A DNA stretch of 64,000 bases, taken from positions 30,467,644-30,531,643 of the forward strand of contig NC_092806.1 of the NCBI RefSeq assembly GCF_040954645.1. Direction: 5' to 3'. Shown piece after piece: positions 45,410-56,110 of this stretch (position 1 is its first letter; each line of letters opens with the position of its first letter). The DNA is from Diabrotica undecimpunctata (taxonomy: Eukaryota > Arthropoda > Insecta > Coleoptera > Chrysomelidae). Made by a program: the position numbers and the translations under genes. The notes under the pieces are model-generated. The model searched no databases and had not been told where the DNA came from. It worked only from the letters and a program-made list of their open reading frames with translations.

Positions 45410-46760
45410 GGGGGTTTCTTGATGTTTGTCTTGTCCGCGTTTCACATCCATATGTGACCACTGGTCTAATTACTGTTTTGTAGATTCTAAGCTTAGACTT
45501 ACGATACACTAACTTACTTTTCATTAAGTCTTTGTTTAAGCATGGTTTTAAGATCCCTCTCTACGTCGTCTATCCATCTTCCTATCCGGCCTTCCTCTTG
45601 TTCTGTTTCCTTGGGGCTTCCATCTCTGGACTACTTTTACAGCTCGATTATCTGGCATTCTTTCTAGGTGACCAAGCCAGTTTAGTCTTTGTGATTTTAC
45701 AAATCTGACAATATCTGCGCTCTGCATTAGTTCATCCAGCTCATTTTAATTCTTCACGAACCATCGCTGCATTGGGTTGGTCCAAATATCTTCCTTAGTA
45801 TTTTGCACTCAAATATTCTCAGTTGATTTTCATCAGTGGTTGAGAGGGTCCACGTTTCACATCCATATGTGACCACTGGTCTAATTACTATTTTGTAGAT
45901 TCTCAGCTTAGACTCACGATTCAGTAACTTACTTTTCATTAAGTCTTTGTATGCATAAAAGCACTTATTACCGCTAAGAATCCGTGCTTGTATTTCTTGA
46001 CTGATGTTGTTGTTGTCATTTATTATTGAGCCTAGGTAGGGAAAAGTGGAGGCATATTTGTAGGTATGGTTGTCTACCTTCAGATTCTCATGTTGATTCG
46101 ATTTTGTGCACTTCATGTATTTTGTTTTGCTTTCATTTATATACAGACCAAACGTAGCAGCTTCTCGTTTCAGTTCTATAACTTTTTCGCTTAATACCCT
46201 TTTGTTGCGGCTTATTACGGCAACATCATCCGCATATGCGCATATTTGCATTAATCTTGTATTAATACGGCCGTTTATATCTAGTATTATAACAACAGCT
46301 TCTAAAGTTAGATTAAATAGTGTTGTTGATAAGGCATCACCTTGTCTAACTTCATTTTCAAAGGCCTGCGTCATATCTCCATCTATTCTCATCATAGCTT
46401 TGGAACCCTCCAGAGTCATTTGTATAAGTTTAACTAACTCATTGGATATCCCTAACATAGATAGTTGCTTTAACATATTTTGTCGATCTACTCCATCAAA
46501 AGCCTGTTTGAAATCGATATACAAGTTGTAAATAGGTATGTTATATTCAACACATTTTTCATGTATACCTCTTAACATATGTATTTGGTCTATAGTTGAC
46601 CTCTTTGGTCTGAAGCCACATTGGTATTTACCGATCATCTCCTCGGAAAACGATTCCAGGCGGATTCCGTTTTATGACGTTTATCGTTTCTTCCAATGTT
46701 GGTTACTCATCTTAAAAGGTCTTTAAGATTGCTTAATAAATGGTACTTAGTTCTATGACG
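45410..46760 (-). pseudogene. RTE-like LINE, RT to C terminus
   Basis: Minus strand, one long frame 46638-45754 (294 residues): YQCGFRPKRSTIDQIH, YIDFKQAFDGVD (motif A), RQGDALSTTLFNLTLE (motif B), CAYADDVAVIS (catalytic YADD), SKTKYM, FPYLGS, VIRPVVTYGCETW and CKILRKIFGP. After a frameshift it continues at about 45750-45540 with ELDELMQSADIVRFVKSQRLNWLGHLERMP and QGNRTRGRP. At 45440-45540 a piece of a second copy repeats the RPVVTYGCET segment. Endonuclease absent. One of the better preserved LINEs here. Confidence 0.85.
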
Positions 46761-46899
46761 ATTGATCTTTTCAAACTCTTGTCAGTTGCCATCTAGAATC
46801 CATACAGAGACATTGTCTCAGGGTCAGCAGCAACCCCCGTTGCAGTGCATGGTATCTGTTAAAAACTTTAACATCACACCATCTTTTTAACAAAAATCT

Positions 46900-47640
46900 T
46901 CTTCTTCTTCCTACTTTATAAATAGGCTTAATGTCTGTTTTACTTCAGTTTTTAGCATCAATTGACGTTGTCTGACCATCTTTTCCTCGGTCGTCCCAAT
47001 GATCTTCTTCCATTTGGCGATTTGTCTCTTGCTATTCGTCTTATTCTATTTTCTGTCATTATTTCCAGTAGTCCTTGTGTTTTCGCCGTATCTGCTCTTG
47101 TTTCCGCTGTGTACGTCATTATCGGTCTTATTGTTGATTTATATATCCTGGTTTTCGTTTCCGTTGTGAGGTATTTGTTTCTCCAGATTGTGTTGTTGAG
47201 ACATCCTGCTGCTCTGTTTGCCATGTTCACTTGTTTTTGTACTTCTTCTTCCACTTTTCCGTAGCCTGACAGTTTTATTCCCAAGTATTCAGTTTCCATC
47301 ACTTGTTGTATTATTTTGTTATTTACGACTAGCTTACATCGTCTCGGTTCCGCTGATATCACTATCCTTTTAGTTTTCTCTGTTGAGATCTCCATGTTGT
47401 ATATGAGCGCCGTATCTTCGAATTCTTTAATTAATCTTTGTAGGCCATCTTCATTTTCGTCTGATATTATGGCGTCGTCGGCGTAGCATATTATTCTTAT
47501 TTCCTTTTCTCCCATTCTATATCCTCTTCTTTTTTTATGATTTCATGCATTATCAGATTAAATATTAATGGGCTCAGCGAATCTCCTTGTCTAATGCCAT
47601 TTTCATATTTGATAGGTTGCGATAGTTTTCCTGTTTATCT
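46900..47640 (-). pseudogene. RTE-like LINE, RT fragment
   Basis: Minus strand: GIRQGDSLSPLIFNLIMHEII (about 47620-47530), frameshift, then 47515-46958 with ICYADDAIIS, TEYLGIKLSGYG, NKYLTTETKTRIYKSTIRPIMTYTAET and GRRSLGRPRKRWSDNVN. Same subfamily as 29940-30870. 5'-truncated. Confidence 0.82.
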
Positions 47641-47959
47641 TACTTTTTTAACAAAAATGTAACAAATAATAAATTTTGTACTATTTTAAGGATTTTTACC
47701 CAAATATTTAGTGGCTTCACTCATATACTCCTGGTAATACACTGATGATAGATTTTTAGTCCGAAAACTTCTGTGATGTAGCCCAAAAGGGTCTTTTTAA
47801 TGATATACCTTTTATAAAAGATTTTTAAATAAACTTTTGAGTTGAGTAGTTTTATTGCACGATAAATTCTGTGGGAATATGGGAGACTAAACTTTGAAGA
47901 GTCGTTAGTCATGGATACCTCTAAAATGTTATGTACTGTAATTATTTGATTTATACTTT

Positions 47960-49360
47960 AGAAGTGTAATTAAGCTAGCGTTGGTTCATCTATTTCAGCT
48001 TGTATGCTATTTATCGAAGTTGTTCTGTATGCTCTAAATATAATCCTTAGGAAGGTGTTATTGTAACGTATCCAAAGTTTTATCATTGTTGTGCTGGCAA
48101 ATGCATATGCGACATATTCGTAATCAATTTTGGAACGAATTAAGGATCTATAAAACATAAGTAGTGCTTTAACATTGGCACCTCAAGTTTGGTGATCTAG
48201 GTACTTGGCCTGGCCTGGTCTATGTTCTGACCTTTAATGTGAAGAATAGGTCATCTGCATATAGTCTTGCCTGAAGAGGTTTCGCAATGATTTTTATTAT
48301 ATCGTATAGTATTGCTATTAATAATAAAGTAGGACTGATAATCAATTCTTGTGGGATTCTTTTTTGTTGTTCTCTAAGATAGGATATAGCACCATTCGCT
48401 CGAACTTGAAACAGTATTTGAGTTAAAAAATTGTTTATGTAGGCCAATATATTTTCTTGATATCCCAATTTTTTTATAATACTTAATATACGTTGTTTCC
48501 ATACTGTATCAAATGTTTTAGTTATGTCAAAGTAAATTGCCATACATGCTTGATTATTTTTAAAAGCTTCATGAATAGCGTTTTCCAGATCTTTAATGCT
48601 GTCGTTTGTAGATCTGCCTAGTCTAAGCCAGCTTGTTCGATGGTAGGTTGATCATTGTGTTGTAGGTTCCATATTACTATTTTCTTGACTTTCTTGACTT
48701 TTACATAAGTTTACATAAAGAATATGTTAATGATATAGGACGATATGGTAGCCTTCGCTTGTTTGTTTTAATATTTAATTTTTTTTCATCGGCTTTTATT
48801 TTCTTGTCTTTAACTTAAGGGTAAATTTCGGTTAGTAAATTTGTGATTTCTAATATTTTTTTAGTATATACTTCAACAGTATTTAGTAGGTGATGAACCC
48901 TCACATATTTTAAAGAAGTCAAGTAACTGTTCTTAAGTTAGGGGATAATGCATGCTTCAACTATCAAACAATGTCTTTGTATGACAGCATTTATTCTAGA
49001 GTTTCTTAGGTTTGATATCTTGGCCTCTTTTAATGTTTTCTCATAATTTTTTGGTTTGACAAATATGGGTTCTTTTATATATGCTAATTTTGCTGAGAAA
49101 CTTATATCTGTTCTTCTTTGTATTTTCTCATTTTTTTAAACTATTTTTGACAGCTAGTTATTTGTATCTTTGTTGTCTTTTCTTGTTGTCTTTGTTAAAT
49201 GTGAGTTTGTTTCTTTTATATAGTGTAGATAAAAATTAACTAAATTGTTGTATGATTTCTTTCGAATGTTGATGTTGCTTGGTGTCAATGTTTCTCCATT
49301 CTTTAGGTTGGTTGTGTTTCTAGTCAACATATGATAAATAATTTGTAACAAGTCTACCTA
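47960..49360 (-). pseudogene. Jockey-like LINE relic
   Basis: Minus strand. A region before RT (49351-48800) is weak. Near 48650 comes QHNDQPTIEQAGL. 48543-48220 reads IYFDITKTFDTVW (motif A) and ARLYADDLFFTL (catalytic). 48158-47970 has FYRSLIRSKIDYEYVAYAFAS and FRAYRTTSINSIQAEIDEPTLA, the conserved end. Frameshifts and stops throughout. Confidence 0.75.
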
Positions 49361-50279
49361 GGGGATTTAGATATTGTAAAATTATCTAGTTGTTATAATC
49401 AGATATTCTACAGTTTCAGCTATCCGACCGTTAACTTTAAACTTTTTTTCTTTTAAAATTTATTCCTATTTAAATTCTTAAGTCTCATTTCTAGAGCGAT
49501 CACACCTGTAACTTTCATCTTAAACACGCCATATTTAAACCAACTGTTACTATCCGTTGTCGTTCGCAAGGAAAACAATTATTGAGACAGAGCACATTTC
49601 GAACGATTCTTGTTTCCTTATTTCTGTGACTTCGCTAGATTACGACAACATGCCTTTCTCGACCCTGCGGTAATTACGTACCTATTCTGTTTCAAAGGTA
49701 AACTGAAACGGAATTGCCAAAACTTTAACCATTTACCCATTAGTAAAATCCTGCTATAATTTGTTCATAATCACAAGGTACAGTTAACGTAGATAAATTA
49801 AAATGAAAATTTTAATTAGAGGATGCAAAAGATCGGTTTAAAATTAACTATCCATACGAGAAAAAACATCTGTCGAGTTTAAACATTTTTCCAAGTAGTA
49901 TTTGCTTTAAATTTCTTTTCAAGTGCTTCCCATATGGTTTTTATTGTTCATTTTTTAAAGGCGAATTTTATAGAAATGGTAAGAAAGCTTATCTAACATG
50001 TTACAAAAAAGCTGTTCTTAATAAAGTGCTCTGCAAGAGATTGATATCTACAATTAAGTATAAAAATTTCAAAGCATTGACTCAAATATAGGAAAAATAA
50101 AAAATAATAATTCGTAGTGAAGAATTACATACGTTTAAAGTTAAACAGGGAGCAAAATGTTCATTAAATTTGTTCTGTTTATGTACAAATGTATGTCAAA
50201 ATCCGGCTAAGTTAATTGAAAATTAGTCATTTGTAAGTAAATGTTACAGGATACAGGAAGCTTTTCTTATCGTTATTTC
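49361..50279. other. AT-rich DNA, nothing recognised
   Basis: No gene. Part may belong to the gypsy relic that follows. Confidence 0.4.
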
Positions 50280-50595
50280 AATCCAGGTCAACATGCTATT
50301 AAGTCGATATGATCCACTTTGATGCTGGATCAAGGAATCATTAGATCGAGTCAATTAACTTGATGATCTCCAATCTGGGTCGTACCCAGAAACCAGATGA
50401 CCAGGAAAAATTAATGGCGAATAGTTGTCAATTGCATGAAGTTTAACGAGAAAACCATCGATGACCGATAACCAATTCCAAATGTAACAGATATTCTGGA
50501 CAAACTACAACGCTGCCAATATTTTCCAGCGTCGATCTAGCCAGTGAATTTCATTTAATTGAAATCGCCGAAGAAGATATACAGAAGACTGAAAT
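50280..50595 (+). pseudogene. Gypsy RT fragment
   Basis: Plus strand: MLDQGIIRSSQL, SPIWVVPRNQ, then WRIVVNCMKFNEKTIDD, PIPNVTDILDKLQRCQYF and finally EIAEEDIQKT. These are the first RT motifs of a Ty3/gypsy element unrelated to the young copy at 2-8 kb. Stops are present. It ends abruptly where an RTE-like LINE begins. Confidence 0.75.
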
Positions 50596-50599
50596 TAAC

Positions 50600-51437
50600 G
50601 TTATTAACTAAAATTATTGACAACATCAGATACGTTGATGACACCGCAATATTGGCAGAGAGTCTAGAAGATCTTCAAACCCTGTTGAATGCTGTAAACA
50701 ACGAATGTACTGAAAAGGGCTTAACAATCAACGCAAAAGAAAACAAAATGAATGGTGGTCGGAAAAATTAATATGGAAGACTCAGTACTAAGATTAGATA
50801 ACAAAATCCTGGAAAGGGTGGAACACTTTAGATATCTGGGTAGCTGGATTGACTGCAGGGTTGAAAATGACGAGGAAATTTTGACCAGAATAGAACTCGC
50901 ACGGAAAAACTTTATTAACTGGCGTTCTGTATTATGCAATAGAAGTCTGTCGTTGACCACACGTCTAAGAGTATTGAAGTGCTACGTCTGGTCCACTTTG
51001 TTCTATGGATGTGAAACCTGGACAACAAAAATAAAAAATCTTAACAAATTAGAAGCGTTTGAGTTATGGTGTTACCGTCGCATGCTCAGAATCCCGTGGA
51101 CAGCACACATATCTAACGAACGCGTGCTAGAGACCGTGCACAAAGAGCGAGCATTGATCAACATCATCAAAATGAGAAAGGTCCAATACTTCGGTCATAT
51201 AATGAGAGAACCTAAATATCGCTTACTCCGGTTAATCATTCAGGGCAAAATCGAAGGAAAACGTTGGATCGGAAGAAAACAAGTGTCCTGGCTGCTTAAC
51301 ATTAGACAATGGACAGGTCGAACGGTCGAGGAACTGTTTCATCTAGCTGCCGGCCGAGAATCATTTCATCAGCTTGTCAATATGACGATAGCCCACGCTT
51401 GAATACAAGCACGGCACACAAAGAAGAAGAAGAAGAA
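50600..51437 (+). pseudogene. RTE-like LINE 3' part, nearly open
   Basis: Plus strand: IRYVDDTAILAESLEDLQTLL (palm), one frameshift near 50755, then 216 residues (50752-51402) with EHFRYLGSWID, TRLRVLKCYVWSTLFYGCETWT, ELWCYRRMLRIPW and KVQYFGHIMRE. The last motif is WLLNIRQWTGRT. It ends with a GAA-repeat tail (51420-51437). 5'-truncated and joined to gypsy sequence. Related to 53040-54240. Confidence 0.85.
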
Positions 51438-51439
51438 AT

Positions 51440-52400
51440 TAACGTTGAGAACGGCTACTACGAATGCCTGAGTGTGGCCGACTTATTCTCTAACTGTTAA
51501 TACTCTTAAGGATCCTCTGTAATAGCTTTTAAAGACCACGGCTAAGGATATAATTAGGTTCATACCACGGTGCATGTTTAATGATTCAGAGTATTTTTGA
51601 TTGGAATATCTTTAAGACATCTTTATTGGACCTGAACGCTGACCCTTATGTGAATTTCACCACAAGTTAAATGTGGAAATAAACAGTTTCGCCAAATTAC
51701 AAAGTTTGTAAATAATAAATGGTTAAATTAATTAGTTTCTTGGGTATTTAAAATTCTACTTACTATAATTAATTTGGTATTTTGACCCTTATTTAAGTAT
51801 CCCCTTCAATAGTTGCTATTGTAATGAAAAATTAAATCTAATAAATTTTGATATATAAGTAAAAACTAATACTATACTTTAAAAAACGTAAATACTTAGT
51901 TCGAAATTTCCCATTGTACTTCTTTAGTGACCATGACATGTTCCTGCACAGCAGATTGTTGGCTATTCTGGTTTTTACACCTTTTATAAAACACATTCCC
52001 AGCTTCAAAGCTTACAGTTTCCATTATCCTGTAGACATATCAAAGTTTCCTTTGTGGAATTTTCAGAATAACGAATCTGTGTTGCATAAATTTTTCTGTT
52101 TGGAAAAAGTTTGGAAAATGTTTGAAGTTTATGGCTTGCGATAAAATGTAAACGTGTGTGAAAAATCCGTCTTTTAAATGAAACCTTTAGGAAAGTTTTT
52201 TATTTACGCATTTGCTGTGATATAGCAAATTTAATTTGATAAAAATTTATTTCCCACCATTTGTACTGAGTAAGACATTAAATTTTATAAGAATACAGTG
52301 TCTTGAAATGCAAACAATAGGATATTTGACATGTTTTTGTTACCTTATAATATCCGGGGTTAATTTTTTGTAAAAAATATAACGGTATTTGAATAAAAGT
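51440..52400. other. AT-rich DNA, nothing recognised
   Basis: Frame at 51914-52144 (+) has no family features. Confidence 0.4.
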
Positions 52401-52404
52401 ATCC

Positions 52405-52960
52405 AAATGAGGGACCCAGGACGACGCAAAATATCCTGGCTAAGAAATTTGAGAGAGTGGTTCGGTTGCAGCTCATTAGAATTATTCAGAAGCGCGGCAA
52501 TAAAATTAAAATAGCGATGATGATTTCCAACCTCCGATAGGAGAAGGAACCTGAAGAAGAAGAATCCAAATGAGATTACATTGTCAATTAACAATAAAAA
52601 TTTTGAAGGAGAGGACAAAGAAGAGTTTCATTGTTAACGTCGAAGAAGATATGAGAAACATGGGAGAACGTGGTTGGCGAAGGAAAGCAATAAATGGGAC
52701 AAACTGGAGAAAAATTATTGTGGAGGTTAGGACCTGCATATAGTTGTGAAGTAAGAATAACGATATTGATGTTGTTATTAATATTCGTATGATAAACATC
52801 ATGAGCCAGCTACGACGAAGAGCAGGGGTGGCTGATGTTGTAGAGAGAACAGCAACACTGAAGTGGAACTGGGCAGGTCACGTGGTTCGAATGACATATA
52901 ACATATGGACAAGGCGGATACTGGAATGGAGACCAAGAGATGACTCCTACCGAAGTTCTT
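52405..52960 (+). pseudogene. Chain of three RTE-like LINE 3' ends
   Basis: Plus strand: RDPGRRKISWLRNLREW...LELFRSAA with a GAAGAAGAA tail (52405-52565). Then VEEDMRNMGERGWRRKAI (about 52640-52735). Then RAGVADVVERTATLKWNWAGHVVRMT and ILEWRPR (52801-52945). Three short C-terminal scraps of related LINEs lie head to tail. Confidence 0.7.
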
Positions 52961-53039
52961 AAGGTTAAACTTTATATGTATTCCAATACACAAGACAAGT
53001 AAAAAAACCACACATGCTCCTGATATAGATTAATTGGTC

Positions 53040-54240
53040 TAATTCATAATTTGTTAAAAGTATTACTCAAAGCACTTTTTAGCATACAAGTATTGATACA
53101 ACGAGCAAGAGATATTAATACAGATGTCTTTGCCTGTTTTATTGACTTCGAAAAGGCATTTGACAAAGTACAGCATGAGAGGCTTATTGAAACTTTCCGA
53201 ATCGCAAACATTGATGTCAAGGATATAAGAATAATAGCCAATCTCTATAGGAAACAAGTAGCCAAGATTCGAGTAGACAATTAATTATCCGATGAAGTCC
53301 CAATACAAAGAGGAGTACGACAAGGTTGCATACTCTCGCCTTTGCTGTGTAATGCGTACTCTGAACATCTATTTCGAGAAGCTTTGGGAGAAACGACTGA
53401 TGGCGTGATTGTTAACGGTGAAGTAACAAATATAATCTAAGATATGCAGAGGACACTGTCCTTATTGCGGATAGTGCTGAAGGATTACAAAGACTGATAG
53501 ATCAAGTAGTTAACATCGGTAGAAAATATGGAATAAAACTTAATAAGAGGAAGACGAAAATTATGATCATAAGCAAAAACCAAGATACAGATGCAAAGTT
53601 TATGGCAGACAATGAGGTATTGGATAGAACAGAAAAAATAACATACTCGTACCTAGGATGCAACATCACAGACAGTTGGGATCACTCATACGAGATTAAA
53701 TGTAGGATCGAAAAAGCAAGGAGTGCCTTCCAACAGATGAAGAAAGTTCTCTGCAATTTAACTTTGAACTTACATCTCCGACTCAAAATCCTTAATTGTT
53801 ATGTGTTTTCTGTTCTTATGTATGGAGCAGAGGCATGAACACTCACTGATGCGTCTTGCAGACGGTTGCAGTCTTTCGAGATGTGGTGCTATCGTCGCAT
53901 ACTCAGAATATCATATGTACATCATATAACTAACGACGCAGTAATGCAACGTTTACAAAAAGAACCTGAAGTATTGAAATCCATTAAAGAAAGAAAGTTA
54001 GCATACTTCGGACATATAGTGAGAAATGAAAATAAATACAGAATCCTACTATTGATATTAGAAGGGAAAATAGAAGGAAATAGAGGACCAGGACGCCGCC
54101 GAATATCCTGGCTTAAGAATTTGAGACAGTGGACAGGTATGACCACCACAGACATATTTCGAACAGCTGCTAATAAAATACGATGGGCCATTGTGGTAGC
54201 CAACATCTATAGAGGATAGGCACTAGCAGAAGAAGAAGAT
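53040..54240 (+). pseudogene. RTE-like LINE, RT to C terminus
   Basis: Plus strand: CFIDFEKAFDKVQHERL (motif A), a stop, VPIQRGVRQGCILSPLLCNAYSEHLF (motif B), and a broken YAED-like catalytic region near 53440. Then 53563-53838 (YLGCNITDSWDHSYEIKCRIEKAR, LNCYVFSVLMYGAEA), a stop in place of Trp, and 53866-54219 (EMWCYRRILRIS, KLAYFGHIVRNE, GPGRRRISWLKNLRQWTG). GAAGAAGAAG tail at 54230. Endonuclease absent. Confidence 0.87.
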
Positions 54241-54355
54241 TACTCAGAATCACATACTAACGCATATACTATAAATAATTTTATTGAAAATTGTGTGATA
54301 AACCATTTTTATTTCGCATTTAGTTTTTCTTTTTTCTCTTTCTATTCTACACTCT

Positions 54356-54671
54356 GTGTTAAAAGTTCATATCTCTGTCTCCAATGGCGCTACAGCCCGA
54401 ATCGAGCCTTTACTATGCATCCAACCTTGCCGGTCCCGCGCCGATCTTCCCGAGGTTGTCACGTCTAGCAAATTTTGCATGTCCGCTGCCACTTCATCTT
54501 CACTCCTTTTCCGTTGCCTTTTTTTTGGTCTTGCGCCCTGCATTTTACTATCTAGGGCTCTTTTTGGCAAATTTTCGGTCTTCATTCCAGGTCCAGGCCA
54601 TTAAAATCTCTAAGTTCAACGAATTCTAAGATCGGTGCCTCTTTAAACAGTTGGTAGAGTTCATGGTTGTA
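54356..54671 (-). pseudogene. RTE-like LINE, 3' half of a copy split by the DDE element
   Basis: Minus strand: YNHELYQLFKEAPILEFVELRDFNGLD, then PKRALDSKMQGARPKKRQRKRSEDEV and ARDRQGW, the C terminus of an RTE-like ORF. It abuts the TA at 54670 and continues, without loss, at 58117. Confidence 0.82.
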
Positions 54672-55609
54672 AAGGTCCCGTCATTTCGGAAGGCATCTAA
54701 TTTGCATATTATCGCACTGGGCAGAGGTCAAAATTTGACATTTCTACCTAAGCCACGCCTTAGCGGTAAATAATTTCAATAATCAGTAGCGCAGCAGTGC
54801 AGTTGTAACAAGTTGTGTGTGTTAAATATTAGATAATTTTATTTTCAAACAATCTTGCTGAAAATGGACGGAAAAAAACGTAGCGTTATTAAAGAGCAGG
54901 GTCGTCAAATAATATTTAATGTGTATAATTATTTTAAAAATATGAAAAGTGAAATGGACACTCTGCTAATGGTAACAAATAAGACTGCTGAAGCAACAGG
55001 TAAGGAGTTTCATTCACAAGGCATTTAGTATTAATTTTTGATATTCAAATTCAATGTTCCAACACTTTTTACTTTTAGTTCTCAATATCACTTATTTGTC
55101 AATCTTTTATACTATGCTTTTGTACCCCATTTTGCCTTCCTTCGCTTCTCTTTTGTATTAGGTGTGTCGAAAATACCATTTTCGAATTATTTCTTTTTTC
55201 ATTCCTTCGATGTGTCCTAAATATCGTATTCTCTGCACTTTCGTAACAGTCGTTATTTTTAGCTATTATTACGTTTACTTCGTTATTTTGTTTACTACTT
55301 CTTGGTCTGTAGGTAGTTCTATTACTATGTGGTCATCTACAATTCCATGGTTTGTTTTCATTACTACTTCATTTTTATTTACCATAACTTTTTGTAAAAT
55401 AATAACCACATTTACTGTAAAATAAGTTTGCCAAATTGTCATTATTCCCCTAGATAGTTCATTTAGTAATAGATCGTCATCATTTTCCATATGTGGACAA
55501 AGAGTTCATAGACTCTTGTTTTCGTAGAAAGCTCTTATTTATTTATTTTTTAATTTTCTGCTACCGCTTTGAGTTACTTCTCAATGTACTTTTTTGTTTC
55601 TTTATGTTG

Positions 55610-55859
55610 TTTTAAAGTAATTACTATTTAAATGGGAATTAGCCACAATTAAAGGTTAAAGTACGTTTATTGACGTTTCAATTTCCACTTCGGATCGGAA
55701 ATCGTTCTCAAAATACAAACATTAGTAAATTGTAAAAATTAGTAATTTACTAATGTTTGTATTTTGAGAACGATTTCCGAAGTGGAAATTGAAACGTCAT
55801 TAACGTACTTTAACCTTTAATTGTAGCTTATTCCCATTTAAATAGTAATTACTTTAAAA
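55610..55859. mobile_element. Palindromic MITE in the transposase intron
   Basis: 250-bp near-perfect palindrome. Arms 55610-55728 and 55741-55859 begin TTTTAAAGTAATTAC and include GACGTTTCAATTTCCACTTCGG. The left arm has a small insertion (GATCG). No coding capacity. Confidence 0.9.
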
Positions 55860-55964
55860 TGCCACAAGAAAATAGCTTCAGAACAATTTTATGTTGTCTA
55901 TATAAAATTTAAAGAATTATTTCTGCAACATACCAATTATTTTGAATTAATATTTACGTCATCA

Positions 55965-56110
55965 TCATCATTATCAATGGCGTTACAACTCTTCGTGAGT
56001 ATTTGCCGCATTTAGTATTGCCTTCCAAGTTTGTCGGTCCTGTGCCACTATTTCCCATTTTCTCACTCCCATTTTCTCCAGATCTTTTCTTACTGCATCT
56101 TTTATTTTAC
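55965..56110 (-). pseudogene. RTE-like LINE C-terminal scrap in the intron
   Basis: Minus strand: DAVRKDLEKMGVRKWEIVAQDRQTWKAILNAANTHEEL, the usual end of an RTE-like ORF. The plus-strand frame before the exon 2 acceptor is its shadow. Confidence 0.75.

Noticed and set aside
54384..54629. Plus-strand frames over 54356-54629
   Set aside because: The minus strand encodes the RTE-like C terminus here.
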